Shown here piece by piece: positions 57,818-64,000 of a stretch of 64,000 nucleotides of DNA. The first letter of the stretch is position 1, and every line of letters begins with the position of its first letter. The notes beneath the pieces are model-generated. The model had not been told where the DNA came from and made no database searches. It was given only the letters and a program-made list of their open reading frames with translations. Location of the stretch: NCBI RefSeq assembly GCF_037860835.1, contig NZ_JBBEOG010000002.1, positions 553,120 to 617,119 on the forward strand, given 5' to 3'. This DNA is from Aquipuribacter nitratireducens (GTDB taxonomy: Bacteria; Actinomycetota; Actinomycetes; Actinomycetales; JBBAYJ01). The translations under genes and the position numbers were made by a program.

Positions 57818-59614
57818 GTGCTCATGCGCATGTCCTCCCTCTTCCTCCGCACCCTCCGCGACGACCCGGCCGACGCCGAGGTCCCGAGCCACAAGCTCCT
57901 CGTGCGCGCCGGCTACGTCCGCCGGGCCGCACCGGGCGTGTACAGCTGGCTGCCGCTGGGCTACCGGGTGCTGCGCAAGGTCGAGGCGATCGTCCGCGAG
58001 GAGATGGAGGCCATCGGCGCGCAGGAGGTCCACTTCCCGGCGCTGCTGCCGAAGGAGCCGTACGCCGCGAGCGGCCGCTGGGACGACTACGGCGACAACC
58101 TCTTCCGGCTCAAGGACCGCAAGGGAGGCGACTACCTCCTCGGGCCGACGCACGAGGAGATGTTCACGCTGCTCGTCAAGGACCTCTACAGCAGCTACAA
58201 GGACCTGCCGCTCTACCTGTTCCAGATCCAGACGAAGTACCGCGACGAGGCGCGCCCGCGCGCCGGGATCCTCCGTGGCCGCGAGTTCGTCATGAAGGAC
58301 AGCTACTCCTTCGACACCTCCGACGAGGGCCTCGACGCGAGCTACCGGGCGCACCGCGACGCCTACCTCCGCACGTTCGACCGGCTCGGGCTCGACTTCG
58401 TCGTCGTCAAGGCGGTGTCGGGTGCCATGGGCGGCAGTGCGAGCGAGGAGTTCCTCACCCCGAGCCCGGTGGGGGAGGACACGTACGTCCGCTGCACCGC
58501 GTGCGACTACGCGGCCAACGTCGAGGCGGTGACGACGGTCGCCCCGCCCGCCGCGACCCCCGACGAGCTCGCCGCGCTGCCGGCCGCCCACGTCGAGGAC
58601 ACCCCGGGCACGCCGACGATCCAGACGCTCGTCGACCACGCGAACGCCGCGTTCCCCCGCGACGACCGGCCGTGGACCGGCGCCGACACGCTGAAGAACG
58701 TCCTCGTCGTCCTGGTCCACCCCGACGGGACGCGCGAGCCGCTCGCGATCGGCGTCCCGGGCGACCGCGAGGTCGACGCCAAGCGCCTCGCCGCCGCGGT
58801 CGAGCCCGCGACGGTCGACGCCTTCACCGACGACGACTTCCGGAAGCACCCGGTCCTCGCCAAGGGCTACATCGGCCCCGGCGTCCTCGGGACCGCGAGC
58901 GCCGAGCGCGGCGGCAGCGGCATCCGCTACCTCCTCGACCCGCGCGTCGTCGTCGGGACCGCGTGGCTCACCGGCGCCGACGCCGACGGCCGTCACGTCT
59001 TCGACCTCGTCGCCGGCCGCGACTTCCCCGCCGCGGGGGAGGTCGGCGGCGACGGGACGATCGAGGCCGCCGAGGTCCGCGACGGCGACCCCTGCCCGCA
59101 GTGCGCCGGCGAGCGGGGCGGCACCCTGGAGTCCGCCCGCGGCATCGAGATGGGCCACGTGTTCCAGCTCGGCCGCAAGTACGCGGAGGCGCTCGGGCTC
59201 ACGGTCCTCGACGAGAACGGCAAGAGCGTCGTCGTGACGATGGGCTCCTACGGCATCGGCGTCAGCCGCGCCGTCGCGGCGATCGCCGAGTCCACCCACG
59301 ACGACAAGGGCCTCGTGTGGCCGCGGGCCGTCGCGCCCGCGGACGTCCACGTCGTCGTCGCGGGCAAGGACCCGGCGGTCGCCGAGGGCGCCGAACGCCT
59401 CGCCGCGGACCTCGACGCCGCCGGCCTCGACGTCGTCCTCGACGACCGGAAGGCGAGCATGGGCGTCAAGCTCAACGACGCCGAGCTCGTGGGGCTCCCG
59501 ACGGTCGTCGTGGTGGGCAAGCGCTTCGCCGACGGCTACGTCGAGGTCGTCGACCGCCGGACGGGCGAGCGCCGCGACGTCGCCCTCGACGACGTCGTCG
59601 CCGAGCTCGGGTGA
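57818..59614 (+). CDS. proS: Prolyl-tRNA synthetase, bacterial type
   Basis: A 598-residue class-II synthetase. Motif 2 is in [16 protein letters not shown], followed by [13 protein letters not shown], and motif 3 in [16 protein letters not shown]. The insertion (INS) domain that edits Ala-tRNAPro lies at about 225-390, and the anticodon-binding domain from about 500 ([18 protein letters not shown]). The full-length bacterial form contrasts with the archaeal type. GTG 57818 is chosen from the -10 spacing. The stop overlaps the TSUP gene. Confidence 0.96.
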   Translation: MLMRMSSLFLRTLRDDPADAEVPSHKLLVRAGYVRRAAPGVYSWLPLGYRVLRKVEAIVREEMEAIGAQEVHFPALLPKEPYAASGRWDDYGDNLFRLKDRKGGDYLLGPTHEEMFTLLVKDLYSSYKDLPLYLFQIQTKYRDEARPRAGILRGREFVMKDSYSFDTSDEGLDASYRAHRDAYLRTFDRLGLDFVVVKAVSGAMGGSASEEFLTPSPVGEDTYVRCTACDYAANVEAVTTVAPPAATPDELAALPAAHVEDTPGTPTIQTLVDHANAAFPRDDRPWTGADTLKNVLVVLVHPDGTREPLAIGVPGDREVDAKRLAAAVEPATVDAFTDDDFRKHPVLAKGYIGPGVLGTASAERGGSGIRYLLDPRVVVGTAWLTGADADGRHVFDLVAGRDFPAAGEVGGDGTIEAAEVRDGDPCPQCAGERGGTLESARGIEMGHVFQLGRKYAEALGLTVLDENGKSVVVTMGSYGIGVSRAVAAIAESTHDDKGLVWPRAVAPADVHVVVAGKDPAVAEGAERLAADLDAAGLDVVLDDRKASMGVKLNDAELVGLPTVVVVGKRFADGYVEVVDRRTGERRDVALDDVVAELG

Positions 59615-60435
59615 GCGCCGCCACGGCGGCCGGCGTCCTCGCCGGCTGGCCGGGCATGCCCGACGTCGGCTGGCAGGCCGTCGCGCTGCTCGTCCTCGCC
59701 GCGCTCGTCGCCGGCTGGGTCGACGCCGTGGTCGGCGGGGGCGGGCTCGTCCAGCTCCCGGCGCTGCTGCTCGCGCTGCCGGGGGCCACCCCCGTCCAGG
59801 TCCTCGCGACGAACAAGCTGTCGGGGGTGTGGGGGACCACGGCCGCCGCGGTGACGTACGCCCGCCGGCTGCCGCGGCGCCCGCGCGCCGTCGGGGTGCT
59901 CACGGCCGCCGCGGCTGTCGGGTCGGGCCTCGGCGCCGCGCTCGCGGCCCTCGTCCCGCCCGGTCTCTTCACGCCGCTCGTCCTCGTGCTCGTCGTCGTC
60001 ATCGGGGTCGTCACGGTCGCGCGGCCCCGGCTCGGCCTCGTCGAGCGGCACCGCGTCCGTTCGATGTCCTTCGCCGCGCTCCTCGCCGGCATCGGTATCG
60101 GCGTCGGGGTGTGGGACGGGATCTTCGGCCCCGGCACGGGGACGTTGTTCGTGTTCGCGCTCGTCGGTCTCGCGGGGTACCAGTTCCTCGACGCGACGGG
60201 TCTCGCCCGGATCGCCAACGCCGTGACGAACCTCGCGGCGCTCGTGGTCTTCACGCTGCAGGGTGCGCCCCTGTGGACCCTCGGCGTGCTCATGGGCGCC
60301 GCCAACCTCGCCGGTGGCTGGCTCGGTGCGCACACCGCCATCGCACGTGGCTCGGCCTTCGTGCGGGCCGTGTTCCTCGTGGTGGTGGGCCTGCTCGCGG
60401 CCCGGCTCGCGTGGGACGTCGTCGCCGGGCTCTGA
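59611..60435 (+). CDS. TSUP-family membrane permease (TauE/SafE-like)
   Basis: A 274-residue membrane protein with about eight segments. The repeated TSUP signature [20 protein letters not shown] and the matching second half [20 protein letters not shown] mark two homologous halves. [18 protein letters not shown] is the conserved loop after the first. Members export sulfite, sulfoacetate or related sulfur compounds; the substrate here is unknown. GTG overlaps the proS stop (GTGA). Confidence 0.92.
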   Translation: MSAATAAGVLAGWPGMPDVGWQAVALLVLAALVAGWVDAVVGGGGLVQLPALLLALPGATPVQVLATNKLSGVWGTTAAAVTYARRLPRRPRAVGVLTAAAAVGSGLGAALAALVPPGLFTPLVLVLVVVIGVVTVARPRLGLVERHRVRSMSFAALLAGIGIGVGVWDGIFGPGTGTLFVFALVGLAGYQFLDATGLARIANAVTNLAALVVFTLQGAPLWTLGVLMGAANLAGGWLGAHTAIARGSAFVRAVFLVVVGLLAARLAWDVVAGL

Positions 60436-60455
60436 CCGGCGCCCCGCTCAGCCCG

Positions 60456-61559
60456 TCAGCCGGGGAAGGCGACAGGCCCCCCGCCCCACGACCAGCGACC
60501 GCGCTCGGCGAGCGCGAGCGCCCGGACCGCGGCCGCGACCCAGTCCGCGACGCCGCTGTCGACCGCGGCGACGAGCACGGCGCCCGCCGCGGTCGCCAGG
60601 GCGTCCTGCAGGCGCAGCGCCAGCGCCGTCGCGTCCGCCGGGCCGCCGACCGGGTCGCCGTCGAGGTCCGTGGGGTACGTGGCCTCCGGCGCGACGGGCA
60701 CCGCGCCCAGCAGCTCGACCGCGAGGAGCAGCTCCGCCACGGCCGCCGTGTGCGCGCCGCGGGCCGCCGCGGCGGCGTCGGCGCGGTCCGTCGACCACGA
60801 CTGCACGACGGCGTACGACCACCGCGCCCGGTGCTCCTGGGCCAGCAGGTGCTGCAGCGTCGCGACGAGCGGCTCGCGGGCGCTGTCGGGCACTGCTGCG
60901 GTGGGCCAGCCCGACCCCGGTGGCCCCAGGTCGTCGCCGACCGCGCCGGCCTGCGCGGCCCGGGCGGCTCCCACCCGGGCGAGCACGACGGCGAGGTCGG
61001 TGTCCGCGTCGACGTCCGCCCGCTCCGCGACGGCCGCGGACGTCGCCTCCGCGGCCTGCACCGCGAGGACGTCGGGCGCCTCGGTCGGGGTGACCGGCGG
61101 CGTCGAGGGGCCTGCGGCCGGCGTCGGCGCGCCCGTGGCGGCCGTCGACGGGCCGGGCGACGGCGACGTCCTCTCCGCCCCGGGCGCCGCGACGGCGGGG
61201 TCGAGGAGCGCGAGGTGCTCCCGGTGGACGCCACGCAGGGCCTCGGTCGCGGCGCCGCCACCGGCCCAGCGGCCGGCGAGCGTCGTCGTGCCCGCCGCCG
61301 CGAGCGCGTCGAGGGCGTCGAGGCACGCCCTCGTCCCCGTCACGAGGTCGCGCCGTCGGAGCTCGCGGGCGCTCGGCGCCGGGGGACCCGCCTCGCCACG
61401 CAGTCCGAGGTCACGCAGCACCTCACCGGGGGACCCGACGTCACCGGAGCACGCGGCGAGCCCGCCCGTCGCGAGCGCCCCGAGCCCGGCGACGAGACCC
61501 CGGGCACCGGCCCGCAGCACGCTGCGGCGGTCCGGCGGTCCGGGCAGCACGTCGGGCAC
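60456..61559 (-). CDS. DUF4439 ferritin-like lipoprotein
   Basis: About 367 residues. The N-terminus has a twin-arginine-like motif ([10 protein letters not shown]) and a lipobox (TGGLAAC), so the protein is probably exported folded and lipid-anchored. A proline/threonine-rich stretch (about 125-165) precedes a helical C-terminal DUF4439 domain, seen in [21 protein letters not shown] and [22 protein letters not shown]4439 is predicted to be ferritin-like. Function unknown. GTG 61559 or GTG 61550 may be the start; neither has a good ribosome site. It is divergent from rimP, a recurrent actinobacterial arrangement. Confidence 0.82.
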   Translation of the reverse strand: MPDVLPGPPDRRSVLRAGARGLVAGLGALATGGLAACSGDVGSPGEVLRDLGLRGEAGPPAPSARELRRRDLVTGTRACLDALDALAAAGTTTLAGRWAGGGAATEALRGVHREHLALLDPAVAAPGAERTSPSPGPSTAATGAPTPAAGPSTPPVTPTEAPDVLAVQAAEATSAAVAERADVDADTDLAVVLARVGAARAAQAGAVGDDLGPPGSGWPTAAVPDSAREPLVATLQHLLAQEHRARWSYAVVQSWSTDRADAAAAARGAHTAAVAELLLAVELLGAVPVAPEATYPTDLDGDPVGGPADATALALRLQDALATAAGAVLVAAVDSGVADWVAAAVRALALAERGRWSWGGGPVAFPG

Positions 61560-61679
61560 GGCCCGATGCTCGCAGACGCGTCGCACCACCTCGCGCTCCG
61601 GCAGCCCGTGCGCGGCGGTCCGGGCGTGCCGCGACGGATAGTGTGTCCACCCCGTCCCCGAGCCCCGGAGCCGTCCACC

Positions 61680-62177
61680 GTGCCCCCCTCGTCCCCGTCC
61701 TCCCACCGGGAGCGGCTCGCGCCCCTCCTGGCGCCCGTCGTCTCCGGCGCCGGCCTCGAGCTGGAGGACGTCGCCGTGCAGACGGTCGGCCGCCGCCGGC
61801 TCGTGCGGGTCGTCGTCGACCTCCCCGCCGACGAGGTGGGGGCGGTCGACCTCGACCGTGTCGCCGAGGTGTCGCGCGCCGTCGGGACCGTGCTCGACGA
61901 GGCCGACGCGGTCGGTCCCGGGCCGTGGTCGCTCGAGGTGACGACGCCTGGCGTCGACCGGCCCCTGACCGAACGCCGGCACTGGCTGCGGGCCCGGTCC
62001 CGGCTCGTGCGGGTCGAGCAGGACGGCGCCGACCCGGTGACCGGCCGGCTCGTCGCGGTCGACGACGACGGGGTGCACGTGGAGGTGGACGGCGTCGCGA
62101 CGGTTCTGTCGTGGTCGCGGGTGCGCCGCGGGCTCGTCCAGGTCGAGTTCCGGCGCACCGGGACGGAGGAGGCCTGA
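61680..62177 (+). CDS. rimP: Ribosome maturation factor RimP
   Basis: A 165-residue RimP, needed for 30S maturation. Motifs: [48 protein letters not shown] and [22 protein letters not shown] 61680 with GGAG upstream. A TAGTGT at 61639-61644 may be its -10. The stop overlaps nusA by one base (TGATG). The order rimP-nusA-ylxR-infB is universal. Confidence 0.95.
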   Translation: MPPSSPSSHRERLAPLLAPVVSGAGLELEDVAVQTVGRRRLVRVVVDLPADEVGAVDLDRVAEVSRAVGTVLDEADAVGPGPWSLEVTTPGVDRPLTERRHWLRARSRLVRVEQDGADPVTGRLVAVDDDGVHVEVDGVATVLSWSRVRRGLVQVEFRRTGTEEA

Positions 62178-63154
62178 TGGACGTCGACATGCAGGCGCTG
62201 CGCCTCATCGAGCAGGAGCGCGAGATCCCCCTGCCGGTGCTCATCGCGACGATCGAGCAGGCGCTCCTCCTCGCCTACCAGCGCACCGAGGGCGCCGAGA
62301 CCCACGCCCGCATCGACCTCGACCGCCGCACCGGGCGCGTCACCGTGCTCGCGCAGGAGGTCGACGACGCGGGCGAGGTGGTCCGCGAGTGGGACGACAC
62401 GCCGGCAGGCTTCGGCCGCGTCGCGGCCTCGACGGCCCGGCAGGTCATCCTCCAGCGCATCCGCGACGCGGAGGACGAGCGCGTCCTCGGCGAGTTCCGC
62501 GGGCGGGAGGGCGACATCGTCTCCGGCGAGGTCCAGCAGGGCCGGGACCCCCGCTACATCCGCGTCCGGCTCGGCGACGTCGAGGGCGTCATGCCGCCGG
62601 CGGAGCAGGTGCCGGGGGAGGACCTGCGCCACGGTAACCGGGTCCGCTGCTACGTCGTCGGCGTCGCGAAGGGGCTCAAGGGCCCCCAGATCACGCTCTC
62701 GCGCAGCCACCCGAACCTCGTGCGGCGCCTGTTCGCCCTCGAGGTGCCGGAGCTGGAGGACGGGACCGTCGAGATCGCCGCCGTCGCACGCGAGGCGGGG
62801 CACCGCAGCAAGGTCGCCGTCCGGGCCGGCCGTCCCGGGTTCAACGCCAAGGGCGCCTTCATCGGCCCGATGGGCCAACGGGTCCGGGCGGTCATGAGCG
62901 AGCTGCGCGGGGAGAAGATCGACATCGTCGACTACGACGAGGACCCCGCCCGGTTCGTCGCCGCGGCCCTGTCGCCCGCCAAGGTCCTGTCCGTCGAGGT
63001 CGTCGACGCCGCCGCGAAGCAGACCCGCGTCGTGGTCCCCGACTACCAGCTGTCCCTCGCCATCGGCAAGGAGGGCCAGAACGCCCGCCTCGCGGCGCGG
63101 CTGACGGGCTGGCGGATCGACATCCGCTCCGACGAGGCCGCACCCGCGTCGTGA
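62177..63154 (+). CDS. nusA: Transcription termination/antitermination factor NusA
   Basis: A 325-residue NusA without the C-terminal acidic repeats found in E. coli, the usual Gram-positive form. The N-terminal RNA polymerase-binding domain ([20 protein letters not shown]) is followed by an S1 domain ([19 protein letters not shown]) and two KH domains ([40 protein letters not shown], split around residue 300). ATG start overlaps the rimP stop; its own stop overlaps ylxR. Confidence 0.97.
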   Translation: MDVDMQALRLIEQEREIPLPVLIATIEQALLLAYQRTEGAETHARIDLDRRTGRVTVLAQEVDDAGEVVREWDDTPAGFGRVAASTARQVILQRIRDAEDERVLGEFRGREGDIVSGEVQQGRDPRYIRVRLGDVEGVMPPAEQVPGEDLRHGNRVRCYVVGVAKGLKGPQITLSRSHPNLVRRLFALEVPELEDGTVEIAAVAREAGHRSKVAVRAGRPGFNAKGAFIGPMGQRVRAVMSELRGEKIDIVDYDEDPARFVAAALSPAKVLSVEVVDAAAKQTRVVVPDYQLSLAIGKEGQNARLAARLTGWRIDIRSDEAAPAS

Positions 63155-63612
63155 CCCGCCCGGCGACCCGGTCGGCCCCGGAGCCGGACGGCGCTACACT
63201 TGCGGAGGCCTCGACAGGTGCGACTGCCGCCCTGCCCGAGCGCACGACACCCCTGGACGACCCCACGTCGGCCGGACCCGTGCGCACGTGCGTGGGTTGC
63301 CGCCGCCCCGCGCCGAGGTCGGTCCTCGCCCGGTTCGTCCTGGCCGAGGTCGAGGGAGGGCCCCAGGTCGTCCCCGATCCCGGTGCGCGGCTCCCCGGGC
63401 GCGGTGCCTGGCTCCACCGGGACCCCGGCTGCGCCGGGCTCGCCGTACGCCGCAAGGCGTTCGCGCGGGCCCTCCGCGCGACCGGACCGGTCGGCACGGA
63501 CCTGGTGACGGCGACCGCCCGCACGTGGGCGGTCGAGCAGGTCCGCACGGAGCACGACGACAAGGGGCGACCCCGCCCCGCACCACGAGACCGGAAGCGG
63601 GTCGACGAGTGA
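63151..63612 (+). CDS. ylxR: YlxR-family RNA-binding protein
   Basis: Up to 153 residues from GTG 63151, which overlaps the nusA stop. The YlxR/RnpM core is [12 protein letters not shown] through [20 protein letters not shown] with FARAL. The first 43 residues are low-complexity, so a start at GTG 63280 (110 residues) is also possible. A TACACT hexamer at 63195-63200 could drive a shorter transcript. In other bacteria YlxR modulates RNase P or gene expression and binds RNA. It is followed by infB. Confidence 0.9.
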   Translation: MTRPATRSAPEPDGATLAEASTGATAALPERTTPLDDPTSAGPVRTCVGCRRPAPRSVLARFVLAEVEGGPQVVPDPGARLPGRGAWLHRDPGCAGLAVRRKAFARALRATGPVGTDLVTATARTWAVEQVRTEHDDKGRPRPAPRDRKRVDE

Positions 63613-63700
63613 TGAGCACCCCATGAGCGCGCTGCGATGAACAGCCCTCGGTAACGACGGTCCGTGTGCCCTCCTGGCTCCGGACCGAGACAGGAGAGAA

Positions 63701-64000
63701 GTGGCAAAGGTCCGCGTCCACGAGCTCGCGAAGGAGCTCGGACTGACGAGCAAGGCCCTGTTGTCCTGGCTTCAGGACAACGGGGAGTACGTGCGGGCGG
63801 CGTCCTCGACCATCGAGGCCCCCGTCGTGCGCAAGGTCCGCGAGAACTTCGACGGCGCCCCGGCCAAGCCCGCGGCTCCCGCGAAGGCGGCCATTGCCCC
63901 GACGGCCGCCCCCGAGGCCCCCAGCGCCCCGGCGGCGCCGAGCGCACCGGCTCCGGCCGCGCCCGCCGCGGACGCCCCGGCGCCGAGCGCCCGTCCGGCC
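63701..64000 (+). CDS. infB: Translation initiation factor IF-2, N-terminal fragment
   Basis: The first 100 codons of infB are visible before the window ends. GTG start with AGGAGA upstream; the N-terminal IF2_N domain is clear ([39 protein letters not shown] and VVRKVRENF). A long alanine/proline-rich linker begins, as in actinobacterial IF-2. The GTPase domain lies outside. The preceding 88-base gap holds only the ribosome site and no recognisable promoter. Confidence 0.96.
   Translation, partial: MAKVRVHELAKELGLTSKALLSWLQDNGEYVRAASSTIEAPVVRKVRENFDGAPAKPAAPAKAAIAPTAAPEAPSAPAAPSAPAPAAPAADAPAPSARPA

Overview
The window is very GC-rich, with nearly every codon ending in G or C, many GTG starts, short 4-base gene overlaps and several genes that look leaderless. 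Gene content and order (amt-glnK-glnD-ffh; rpsP-KH-rimM-trmD-rplS-lepB-rnhB; DUF2469-yraN-comM-dprA-xerC-whiG; rpsB-tsf-pyrH-frr-cdsA-rlmN; dxr-rip-ispG-GNAT-proS; rimP-nusA-ylxR-infB) are those of the conserved chromosomal backbone of high-GC Actinomycetota. I cannot name the genus from sequence alone. No rRNA, tRNA, CRISPR, transposase or prophage gene was seen.

Layout: 1-10483 is core (nitrogen signalling, SRP, ribosome maturation, signal peptidase, RNase HII). 10534-14775 is an aldehyde-oxidation insert: a GAF-type regulator, an ExaC/AldB-type aldehyde dehydrogenase, DUF779 and an NmrA-like oxidoreductase. 14772-20340 is core again (DNA uptake/processing, recombinase, WhiG/FliA sigma factor). 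20444-20774 looks like a frameshifted small gene. 21699-25977 is the translation/UMP kinase/CDP-DAG block, followed on the opposite strand by a lone phosphoketolase (26212-28641), then rlmN and a DivIVA-repeat protein.

30411-51628 is a roughly 21-kb accessory block between rlmN/DivIVA and dxr. It holds a PPOX flavoenzyme, a succinate-semialdehyde-type dehydrogenase, a secreted FG-GAP protein, and a divergent polyamine locus. That locus is lrp-aminotransferase-FAD oxidase on the minus strand and aldehyde dehydrogenase-potD-potA-potB-potC-saccharopine-dehydrogenase-like on the plus strand. The block continues with a membrane protein/histidine kinase/response regulator operon, a DUF2510 protein, two class-III aminotransferases (one GabT-like) and a secreted serine protease. 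Together the enzymes could import putrescine or related amines and carry them through aminoaldehyde and GABA to succinate.

51757-64000 is core (isoprenoid genes, site-2 protease, ProS, TSUP permease, DUF4439 lipoprotein, rimP-nusA-ylxR-infB). It is interrupted at 56656-57777 by a solitary AbiEi/DUF559-like gene flanked by two copies of a 75-base imperfect palindrome that share a perfect 23-bp end. This is the most unusual arrangement in the window. Other points of interest are two genes whose only sensible start is CTG, a motif shared by two aldehyde dehydrogenase control regions, and several well-formed palindromes at promoters.
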